A DNA stretch of 64,000 nucleotides, taken from positions 62,001 through 126,000 of the forward strand of contig NZ_JAYLLN010000001.1 of the NCBI RefSeq assembly GCF_037126265.1, in the 5' to 3' direction. This document shows positions 1-7,078 of the stretch, piece after piece. Both the position numbers and the translations under genes were made by a program. A model generated the notes under the pieces. It ran no database searches, had not been told where the DNA came from, and saw only the letters and a program-made list of their open reading frames with translations. The number at the start of each line of letters is the position of its first letter. The stretch's first letter is position 1. The stretch comes from Sphingobacterium tenebrionis (GTDB taxonomy: Bacteria > Bacteroidota > Bacteroidia > Sphingobacteriales > Sphingobacteriaceae).

Positions 1-1
1 T

Positions 2-67
2 ACTTTCAAAGAAAGTATGGTACACAACGACAAAGTAAAAGAGGTTGTTGCTGCAGCTACAAAATAA
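2..67 (+). CDS. C-terminal end of a DUF4295-type small protein (partial)
   Basis: The window opens inside a reading frame that ends at a TAA at 65-67. Its last residues include TFKESMVHNDKVKE. This resembles the C-terminus of the roughly 50-residue DUF4295 proteins that Bacteroidota carry just after the ribosomal protein genes rpmB and rpmG and just before ftsY. The following gene is ftsY, which fits that order. Only 21 residues are visible, so the call rests on the tail motif plus synteny. The role of DUF4295 is not established; its position suggests a link to the ribosome. Confidence 0.6.
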   Translation, partial: TFKESMVHNDKVKEVVAAATK

Positions 68-117
68 GCAGATCGATATTCCTTTTTTTAAAGTTTTTCT
101 TTAAAAATCTTATTCAT

Positions 118-151
118 AGCCGTTTTGGTATATCCAAAAGGGCTTTTTTAG
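118..151 (+). terminator. Intrinsic terminator upstream of ftsY
   Basis: AGCCGTTTTGG and CCAAAAGGGCT form an 11-bp stem with one G-G mismatch around a 5-nt loop, followed directly by a run of T. It ends the upstream ribosomal-protein-type operon. Confidence 0.75.
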
Positions 152-166
152 TATCTCGTATTTCAG

Positions 167-174
167 TATATTTG
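167..174 (+). promoter_or_regulatory. Candidate -7 element of the ftsY promoter
   Basis: TATATTTG fits the Bacteroidota primary-sigma -7 consensus TAnnTTTG and lies between the terminator and the ftsY start, giving a leader of about 30 nt. No clear TTTG -33 element is visible at the usual spacing. Confidence 0.45.
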
Positions 175-210
175 GTTCAACATCATCCGGTATTATAACA
201 CATTAACATC

Positions 211-1173
211 ATGGGATTATTTGATTTTTTCAAGAAGAAACAGGAGACCGTAGAGGCACAAGAGGCCTTGGATAAGGGCTTGGAGAAAACCAAAGAGGGG
301 TTCTTTTCCAAGATCACAAGAGCCGTAGTAGGGAAGTCGACCATTGATGATGATGTGTTGGATAACCTGGAGGAAGTATTGGTGACTTCTGATGTCGGTG
401 TTACCACCACATTGAAAATCGTACACCGTATCCAAAAACGGGTAGCGGAAGATAAATATGTATCTACGGATGATCTTAACCGTTTATTGAAGGATGAGAT
501 CCAAGGATTATTGGCCGAGAACAACAGCAATGATTTCGAAACCTTTGAGTATGGAAATCAGAAACCCTATGTGATCATGGTGGTGGGTGTGAATGGCGTT
601 GGCAAAACAACGACCATTGGTAAGTTGGCCCACCAACTGAAAGAAGCAGGAAACAAAGTGGTACTCGGTGCTGCCGATACCTTTAGAGCGGCGGCAGTCG
701 ATCAGATCCAGCTTTGGGGAGAACGTGTGGGTGTTCGTGTTGTTGCTCAACCGATGGGGTCCGATCCGGCATCCGTTGCCTATGATACCGTTAAATCGGC
801 GGTAAGTAATGGCGATGATGTAGCGATTATCGATACTGCAGGACGTTTGCACAATAAAGTAGGCTTGATGAACGAGCTGACAAAGATCAAGAATGTGATG
901 CAGAAGGTCATTCCGGATGCTCCGCATGAGATCTTGTTGGTATTGGATGCATCGACGGGCCAAAACGCGATCGAACAGGCAACCCAGTTTACCCAAGCTA
1001 CCGATGTAAATGCCCTGGCATTGACCAAATTAGATGGAACAGCAAAAGGTGGGGTGGTCATCGGGATTTCAGACCAATTCAAAATACCTGTAAAATATAT
1101 TGGAGTAGGGGAGAAGATCGGTGATTTACAGTTATTTAACAAAAAAGACTTTGTAGATTCTCTATTCAAATAG
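211..1173 (+). CDS. ftsY: Signal recognition particle receptor FtsY
   Basis: This is the SRP receptor GTPase, which docks ribosome-SRP complexes at the inner membrane for co-translational insertion of membrane proteins. The helical N domain covers roughly residues 20-100. The G domain carries the P-loop GVNGVGKTT at about 126-134, DTAGR at about 209, and TKLDG at about 273, the SRP-type GTPase set. At 320 residues it is a short FtsY without the long acidic A domain of E. coli, which is usual in Bacteroidota. The ATG at 211 follows its own terminator-separated promoter. The next gene, rimO, starts 37 bp downstream, so the two are probably co-transcribed. Confidence 0.96.
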   Translation: MGLFDFFKKKQETVEAQEALDKGLEKTKEGFFSKITRAVVGKSTIDDDVLDNLEEVLVTSDVGVTTTLKIVHRIQKRVAEDKYVSTDDLNRLLKDEIQGLLAENNSNDFETFEYGNQKPYVIMVVGVNGVGKTTTIGKLAHQLKEAGNKVVLGAADTFRAAAVDQIQLWGERVGVRVVAQPMGSDPASVAYDTVKSAVSNGDDVAIIDTAGRLHNKVGLMNELTKIKNVMQKVIPDAPHEILLVLDASTGQNAIEQATQFTQATDVNALALTKLDGTAKGGVVIGISDQFKIPVKYIGVGEKIGDLQLFNKKDFVDSLFK

Positions 1174-1210
1174 GGGTAGATTCTCTATTCATATAGGCTA
1201 CAACATTCAT

Positions 1211-2545
1211 ATGAAAACAAAGAAAGCACAAATCAGTTCAGCGATCCAAAAACCACGCGTCAATGTGGTTACTTTGGGCTGTTCCAAGAATATACACGAT
1301 AGTGAAGTATTGATGGGTCAATTGAAGGGCAACCAATTAGAGGTTGTTCACGAGGCCAGCAACATCCAATCTTCGGATATCGTGGTCATCAATACCTGTG
1401 GATTTATCGATAACGCCAAACAGGAATCCATCGATACGATTCTACAATTCTCCGAATTGAAAGATCAGGGGAAAGTGAACAAGGTGATTGTAACAGGCTG
1501 TTTATCCGAACGCTATAAGCCAGAGCTGCAATCGGAGATTCCAAACGTGGATGCCTTTTTCGGCACCAATGATCTTCCGGAATTATTGTCCAGTATCGGA
1601 GCGGATTACCGCCACGAATTATTGGGAGAAAGATTATTGACCACGCCTTCCCACTATTCTTATTTCAAGATCGCAGAAGGGTGTAACAGGCCTTGTTCTT
1701 TCTGTGCCATTCCTTTAATGCGCGGAAAGCATGTGTCCAAATCCATCGACGACCTGGTAAAGGAAGCTAAATTTTTAGCCTCCAATGGTACCAAAGAATT
1801 GATCCTGATTGCTCAGGATCTTACCTATTATGGGTTGGATATTTATGGTAAGCGTAATCTTTCGGACCTGATGCGTCATTTATCGGATGTGGATGGAATC
1901 GAATGGATCCGCTTACAATATGCTTATCCTTCTGGATTCCCCATGGATATCCTGGATGCAATGAACGAGCGTTCCAACATCTGTAACTACCTGGATATGC
2001 CTTTACAGCATATCTCCGATCATATGTTGACCTCCATGCGCCGCGGTACCAATAAGCAAAAACAGATCGACCTGGTGAACAAAATCAGGGATAAGGTGCC
2101 TGATATTGCGTTGAGAACAACCTTGATCTGTGGTTATCCAGGCGAAACAGAAGATGATTTTCAAGAGATGTTGGAATGGGTAGAAGATACCCGTTTCGAT
2201 CGTTTAGGATGTTTTACCTATTCCCACGAAGAAAAAACCCATGCTTATTCCTTGGAGGACGATGTTCCTGAGGAGGTAAAACAAGAGCGTGTAGACCAGA
2301 TCATGGAGGTGCAGCAGGAAATTTCCTACGACATCAACCAGACGAAAGTCGGCAAGGAATTTAAGGTCCTGGTGGACCGTGTGGATGGTGATTTCTTTAT
2401 CGGCCGTACCGAGTACGATTCTCCGGAAGTGGACAACGAAGTGGTATTTGATGCAAAAACAAATTATGCTCGAATAGGAGATTTTGTGCAAGTGAAGGTG
2501 GATCGGGCTGAGGACTTCGACCTCTACGGATCTATTGTCAGATAA
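1211..2545 (+). CDS. rimO: Ribosomal protein uS12 methylthiotransferase RimO
   Basis: This radical-SAM enzyme adds a methylthio group to an aspartate of ribosomal protein S12. The N-terminal MTTase (UPF0004) domain has three cluster-binding cysteines at about residues 24, 63 and 97. The radical SAM motif CNRPCSFC supplies C158, C162 and C165 for the SAM-binding 4Fe-4S cluster. The C-terminal 65 or so residues form a TRAM-like domain. The TLGCSKN start of the MTTase domain and placement next to ftsY favour RimO over MiaB. Length (444 residues) is normal. It probably shares an operon with ftsY and bshC (37-bp gap on each side). Confidence 0.94.
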   Translation: MKTKKAQISSAIQKPRVNVVTLGCSKNIHDSEVLMGQLKGNQLEVVHEASNIQSSDIVVINTCGFIDNAKQESIDTILQFSELKDQGKVNKVIVTGCLSERYKPELQSEIPNVDAFFGTNDLPELLSSIGADYRHELLGERLLTTPSHYSYFKIAEGCNRPCSFCAIPLMRGKHVSKSIDDLVKEAKFLASNGTKELILIAQDLTYYGLDIYGKRNLSDLMRHLSDVDGIEWIRLQYAYPSGFPMDILDAMNERSNICNYLDMPLQHISDHMLTSMRRGTNKQKQIDLVNKIRDKVPDIALRTTLICGYPGETEDDFQEMLEWVEDTRFDRLGCFTYSHEEKTHAYSLEDDVPEEVKQERVDQIMEVQQEISYDINQTKVGKEFKVLVDRVDGDFFIGRTEYDSPEVDNEVVFDAKTNYARIGDFVQVKVDRAEDFDLYGSIVR

Positions 2546-2582
2546 CTTACTCCCTCTTCAATTTAAATAAGACCAGGATTAG

Positions 2583-4172
2583 ATGAAGGCCACTTATATA
2601 GACTACAGTGACACCAATAGTTTTTCAAAAACCCTATTGGCCTATTTAGGGAACAATGAAAAATTGGCGCCCTTTTATGGCAATAAGCCTGATATAGCCG
2701 GATTTGGGGAGCAGATCAAACTGAAAAAGGGATTTGCTCACCGAGAATTATTGGCCAAGGAACTGAAAGAACAGTATAAGGACCTGTTGGAATCTTCTCC
2801 ACAGGTGGCCCAACATATTCAATTATTGTCCGATGAAAACACCTTTACGGTAACCACGGGCCATCAATTGAACATCTTTACAGGGCCCCTTTATTTCATC
2901 TTCAAGATCGTAACGGCTATCCGTTTAGCAGAGGATCTGAAGAAAGCATACCCCCACAAAGAGTTTGTTCCTGTTTATTGGATGGCTACTGAAGACCACG
3001 ATTTTGCAGAGATCAACCATACGCGGGTGTATGGCAAAAAGATCGAATGGAACGAAGATGGAGTTTCTGCTACCGGCCGGATGAGCACAGATACCATGGC
3101 AGAGGTCGTGAAGCAATACACCAATACGTTTGGATTATCCGATACGGCAACCAAGCTTACCGAGATGGTTCAGGAAGCCTATCTAAAAGGAAGGTCCTTA
3201 GCGGATGCCACCCGAGTCTTTGTCAATGAAATCTTCAAAGATTACGGTCTAATTATTATCGATGCTGATAGAAAGGCATTCAAGGAGCTTTTTGCGCCCA
3301 TCATGACCGAAGATGTCCTACAGGAAAAAAGTTTTAAAGCGATCAACAAGACGTCTGAACAATTGGAGGAGGAGGGTTTTGATACCCAGGTTCATGCGCG
3401 GGAAATCAATTTCTTTTACTTAACGGATGAATTCAGGGAGCGTTTGATAAGAACTGAAGACGGACGCTTTGAGGTACTGCATCAGAACCTCTTTTTTACC
3501 GAAGCAGAACTCTTGGAAGAGATCAAGAATTTCCCGGAAAGGTTCAGCCCGAACGTGGTCATGCGGCCGATGTACCAAGAGATCATTCTTCCAAACCTGG
3601 CCTATATAGGAGGGGGAGCGGAGATTGTTTATTGGTTACAGCTGAAAGCAAATTTTGATCAATATAGCGTACCTTTCCCGATCCTGATCCCGAGGAACTC
3701 GGCCATGATCAGCGACGATGGTTTGGCAAGTAAGATCTTCCGGTTGGATTTTACCTTTAAAAGTATATTCAAGCCTTTGAATTCCCTGAAGAATGAATAT
3801 GTAAAGCGGAAGACCAAACAGCGCTTGCAGCTTCAGGATGAATGGATGGAAATGAATGCCATTTTTGGACGCATCAAGTTAAGGGCCCATAAGATAGACC
3901 CCACTTTGGCGGCAAGTACCGATGCGGTAAAGGCAAGGCTGAAGAAGGCCATGAACAACCTGGAGAAGAAATTCCTGAAAGCGGAAAAGAGAAACCACGA
4001 AGATGCCTTGATCCAGATCGAGCGCATCAAGGATAGGTTGTTCCCTGGGGGAGGATTACAGGAACGTACCGATAATTTTGCCGTGCTATACCTAAAATAC
4101 GAGGAAGATTTGGTCAAGGAATTGGTCAAGGCATTCCATCCGTTGGATTTTAAATTCACCATCCTTTATTAG
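2583..4172 (+). CDS. bshC: Bacillithiol biosynthesis cysteine-adding enzyme BshC
   Basis: BshC is the proposed last enzyme of bacillithiol synthesis, joining cysteine to glucosaminyl-malate. The 529-residue protein has the family's Rossmann-like core with TVTTGHQLNIFTGP near residues 96-110, VYWMATEDHDFAE near 136-149, and the YIGGGAE region near 342, then a C-terminal helical segment rich in Lys/Arg/Glu that forms the coiled-coil dimer stalk in this family. It implies that bacillithiol is the low-molecular-weight thiol here; bshA and bshB are not in the window. It starts 37 bp after rimO, and the Crp-like gene follows 10 bp after its stop. Confidence 0.93.
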   Translation: MKATYIDYSDTNSFSKTLLAYLGNNEKLAPFYGNKPDIAGFGEQIKLKKGFAHRELLAKELKEQYKDLLESSPQVAQHIQLLSDENTFTVTTGHQLNIFTGPLYFIFKIVTAIRLAEDLKKAYPHKEFVPVYWMATEDHDFAEINHTRVYGKKIEWNEDGVSATGRMSTDTMAEVVKQYTNTFGLSDTATKLTEMVQEAYLKGRSLADATRVFVNEIFKDYGLIIIDADRKAFKELFAPIMTEDVLQEKSFKAINKTSEQLEEEGFDTQVHAREINFFYLTDEFRERLIRTEDGRFEVLHQNLFFTEAELLEEIKNFPERFSPNVVMRPMYQEIILPNLAYIGGGAEIVYWLQLKANFDQYSVPFPILIPRNSAMISDDGLASKIFRLDFTFKSIFKPLNSLKNEYVKRKTKQRLQLQDEWMEMNAIFGRIKLRAHKIDPTLAASTDAVKARLKKAMNNLEKKFLKAEKRNHEDALIQIERIKDRLFPGGGLQERTDNFAVLYLKYEEDLVKELVKAFHPLDFKFTILY

Positions 4173-4182
4173 TTTTTTTATC

Positions 4183-4785
4183 ATGACGGAAGAGCAATTA
4201 AAAGGCAGTAATTTTTATAGCTACTATAGTGAAAAGGCTGGCTTAACAGATGCTGATTTCCAGGCCCTTCAGCCGTATTATGAACTGAAGGAGCTTTCGC
4301 ACAATCAGTATGTGATGCGGTCTGGTGAAGTATGCCGTTCCGTGCTGTTCGTGGAAGAAGGTCTCCTGCAGTTTTTATCCCTGGATGAAAAAGGAGGGGA
4401 GCATATCCTTCAGTTCGCCCCGGAAAACTGGTTGATCTCCGATCGTTCCAGCATGTACTTTGATGAACCTTCCTTGTATTTCATAAAGGCCATTGAACCC
4501 AGCAAAGTGGTGTTCATTCATCCGAATTTCTTTACAGAAGCCGGTAAACTGAATTTTGATTTCAGCATGTTCACCGAAAGGTCATTGCAACGGAGTATCT
4601 ATTACCTGCAGAAAAGGATCAACTCCTTGCTGGCGATGACCGCTAAAGAGCGCTATCTGGAGTTCATGGAGCTTTATCCAAGCCTTTTGTTACGGGTTCC
4701 ACAATGGATGATCGCTTCTTATCTAGGCATTACCCCCGAAAGCTTAAGCCGTGTAAGAAGAGAGATCGCTAAAGACAGTTTTTAA
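4183..4785 (+). CDS. Crp/Fnr-family transcriptional regulator
   Basis: A 200-residue regulator with an N-terminal cyclic-nucleotide-binding-like beta-roll (about residues 20-135), a long dimer helix, and a short C-terminal winged helix-turn-helix (VPQWMIASYLGITPESLSRVRREI, about 171-194, listed here only for its key positions). It belongs to the short Bacteroidota Crp/Fnr group; the effector cannot be read from sequence. It sits 10 bp behind bshC on the same strand and is probably co-transcribed, so thiol or redox stress is a guess suggested by context only. No cysteine cluster typical of FNR is present. The family call is firm; the specific role is unknown. Confidence 0.85.
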   Translation: MTEEQLKGSNFYSYYSEKAGLTDADFQALQPYYELKELSHNQYVMRSGEVCRSVLFVEEGLLQFLSLDEKGGEHILQFAPENWLISDRSSMYFDEPSLYFIKAIEPSKVVFIHPNFFTEAGKLNFDFSMFTERSLQRSIYYLQKRINSLLAMTAKERYLEFMELYPSLLLRVPQWMIASYLGITPESLSRVRREIAKDSF

Positions 4786-4813
4786 GTAGCAAAATAAAGA
4801 AGGCAGCGCCATT

Positions 4814-5731
4814 CTATTCATAGAACAACTCTGCCATCATGCATCTCGCACTTCCGCCACCATATTTCTCAATACTATATAGCGGGGCATGCAGTATTTT
4901 CCCATGCTTCTCCAAATGCTTGATCTGCTCCTCATCCAACGCTTCAAATGCCTGACTACTCATACAGATATAGGGCTCCCCATCCGTGTTTTTTACTTCA
5001 AGGATATTGCCGGCAAATTGATGCATCTGCTTTTCGCTAATGCGGATGATCTCTTTTCCCGTTTCCTTAAGCTTATCAACAACCAACATCCTTTCCTTTT
5101 CTTCCTTGATGCTATCCAGGCAGATCAAACAGAAAGCTGTCCCTACGGACATCATCACGTTGGTATGGTAGATCGGAAGGTATTGGCCATCGACCAACTG
5201 AACGGCATGGAAAGCGATGGTTTGATACCCCTGATCTTCGCCGTACTGTTGGAGCACCTGTTCATCCGCACGGTCGGAAATAGAGCAGTAGGCAACCTTG
5301 TTCACGCGATCCAAGATCAGGACACCCGTTCCTTCCAGAAATTTGTTCTGATCTTCAAAATGGGTGTAATCCGTTAGTTTGTCAAAGTGATAGCCCAATT
5401 TGTCCAATTTTCCCAAGTAGTTCAATGTCCTTTCACGGCGTCTGTTTTCGGCAAACATCGGATAGATTATGGCTTGGTTCTGATGGAAGGAGATCACGTT
5501 GTTCGGGAAAAGACTATCGGGCGTATCCTTACTGCCGTCATCTTGAATAACAACAACCTTTATACCTGCGCTTTTTAGCGTGCTCACAAAATTATCAAAC
5601 TCAGCTAAGGCCAGTTCGGCCAATCGTTTCGATTCGCTATCATCTGATTGGAAATAGTTGTTTACCGCAGTCTCTTCATTTTTTCGAAAGCTGGATGGCC
5701 TGACCATCAAGATGCTATCCGTTGTTTGCAT
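4814..5731 (-). CDS. ctlX: Citrulline/guanidino hydrolase, CtlX type
   Basis: A 305-residue member of the guanidino-group modifying superfamily (arginine deiminase/DDAH fold). The N-terminus (DSILMVRPSSF) and the C-terminal block GGGSARCMMAE with the likely nucleophile cysteine match the CtlX group described as citrulline utilisation hydrolases. The central FLEGTGVLILDR and the YHTNVMMSVG segment supply the acidic and histidine catalytic residues. It is the second gene of a minus-strand pair, 18 bp behind the DDAH-like gene, which suggests they act in sequence on arginine-derived guanidino or ureido compounds. The exact substrate is inferred from the family and not proven. Confidence 0.82.
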   Translation of the reverse strand: MQTTDSILMVRPSSFRKNEETAVNNYFQSDDSESKRLAELALAEFDNFVSTLKSAGIKVVVIQDDGSKDTPDSLFPNNVISFHQNQAIIYPMFAENRRRERTLNYLGKLDKLGYHFDKLTDYTHFEDQNKFLEGTGVLILDRVNKVAYCSISDRADEQVLQQYGEDQGYQTIAFHAVQLVDGQYLPIYHTNVMMSVGTAFCLICLDSIKEEKERMLVVDKLKETGKEIIRISEKQMHQFAGNILEVKNTDGEPYICMSSQAFEALDEEQIKHLEKHGKILHAPLYSIEKYGGGSARCMMAELFYE

Positions 5732-5749
5732 ATATGATATCTAAAATAA

Positions 5750-6664
5750 TTATCCTCTGTATAAAGGAAGGGTTGAACAGCGCAAAAGTCCCTCTTGTTT
5801 ACCGATTTCATGGTAGGGAATGGGTTCCACCACAATGCCCTGTTCCGTTAGCCAGTTGTTCAAACGGGTGAACCGCTGCTCGGATACTACTACCTTTTCA
5901 TCGATAGAGAACACATTGGAGAACATCTGGTACATCTCATCAGCTGTAATATGGAACAGGTTTTCCTTGCCAAATAGCTCAACGAGGTAGGTATAATCTT
6001 CCTGATCCAAAAATCCACCCGGATAGATGATCCCTTTATCCTTGCCAACAGGTTGGAAACAGCAATCCAGATGAAGGGCATTCTCCCGGGCATTGCTCAT
6101 GGACTTGACCAAATTGAATTCTTTTACTTTTTTGCCCGGAAAAAGATCCCGTAAAAATTCGACACCCTTCATGTTGGTCCTGGCCGTATTGTAATCCGCG
6201 TAGTCCGCTCCTTTATAGGTACCGATAAAGATATGATCGTTCCAGAGGATAACATCTCCACCTTCCATATGGATATCCTCAGGTGCGGTAATGAGCTTTT
6301 CCGAGGGGATTTCTTTGACCAGGTATTGGATAGCTTCCCACTCTTGAGCCCGATCGGGCAGGATATTGGATTTTATAAAATAATCGTCGATCACGAAACC
6401 GATATCGCGGGTAAAAATCTGGTTCAGGTTGGGGATAAGCTCAGGACGGTATACCTTGACCTCATAACTTTCAAGAACCGTTTTAAAGGCATCCATTTCT
6501 GCTACCATATCGCGTTCGGTGGGGTATGTTCCAGCCAAGATATGTTCCAAAGATTTGGGGTCGTAAGCCTCTTCGGCCTTGGGGGTAGGACCATTTTGAT
6601 GGGCAATACCCAGGATAACAGCTTTTAATCGGTTTGTTTCATTGTTAACTTGTAGTTTCAGCAT
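5750..6664 (-). CDS. Arginine deiminase-family hydrolase (DDAH-like)
   Basis: This 304-residue enzyme has the pentein fold of the guanidino-modifying superfamily. Visible motifs are FTRD (about residues 88-91), EGGD near 133-136, the histidine in NALHLDCC near 197, and a C-terminal cysteine in LLRCSTLPL, which together form the Asp/Glu-His-Cys active site. Family members hydrolyse arginine, dimethylarginine or agmatine-like substrates, or act as amidinotransferases; the sequence alone does not decide which. It is the first gene of a two-gene operon with ctlX. Arginine-to-citrulline by this enzyme and citrulline-to-ornithine by CtlX would be a sensible pathway, but that is inference. Confidence 0.82.
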   Translation of the reverse strand: MLKLQVNNETNRLKAVILGIAHQNGPTPKAEEAYDPKSLEHILAGTYPTERDMVAEMDAFKTVLESYEVKVYRPELIPNLNQIFTRDIGFVIDDYFIKSNILPDRAQEWEAIQYLVKEIPSEKLITAPEDIHMEGGDVILWNDHIFIGTYKGADYADYNTARTNMKGVEFLRDLFPGKKVKEFNLVKSMSNARENALHLDCCFQPVGKDKGIIYPGGFLDQEDYTYLVELFGKENLFHITADEMYQMFSNVFSIDEKVVVSEQRFTRLNNWLTEQGIVVEPIPYHEIGKQEGLLRCSTLPLYRG

Positions 6665-7078
6665 AAAATTTTTAATTGGCTTGCGCCTAAATTAACAAAG
6701 ATTCCTATCATTATTAAAAACGGCGATATTATTATAAATTCTTAATTTTTAAGGCGTTAATGCTGTTATTTCTTTATAGAATGGGCGGTCCTCAATAGCG
6801 AAAATGAAAGGAAATTGTTTATTGATTGTCTTTTTTTTAAAGTATAGGTATACATTGATTTACGATAATTCAGGAAGCGTATTGCTGTAAAAACAAGGAA
6901 TTAACCGCCTTTTTAAAATTCTTGTATCGTATTGGGTTTGAAATTGTTTTGCGCATAAAATTATACGCAATCGTTTGATATAATTATAAAAGTTTTGCGC
7001 CCTATTGTGGGTTAAGAAATTCGCTTGAAAAAGCGTATCTTTGCACATCAGTTCCAAAAAGTTACAATAAATACAACA
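6665..7078. other. Intergenic region between divergent DDAH-like and gcvP genes
   Basis: An AT-rich 414-bp gap between divergent promoters. Apart from the gcvP promoter element near its right end, nothing gene-like, no strong hairpin and no recognisable glycine riboswitch is visible. A minus-strand open frame here lacks family features and overlaps gcvP. Confidence 0.6.
7036..7043 (+). promoter_or_regulatory. Candidate -7 element of gcvP, decides the start codon
   Basis: TATCTTTG fits TAnnTTTG. A transcript beginning about 6 nt downstream would start after the upstream in-frame start at 7025, so the ATG at 7079 is the more likely start. No good -33 TTTG is seen at the standard spacing. Confidence 0.5.

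Noticed and set aside
6665..7078. Possible glycine riboswitch upstream of gcvP
   Set aside because: No conserved riboswitch stems or paired aptamers are visible; the region has only weak structure and a -7 promoter element.
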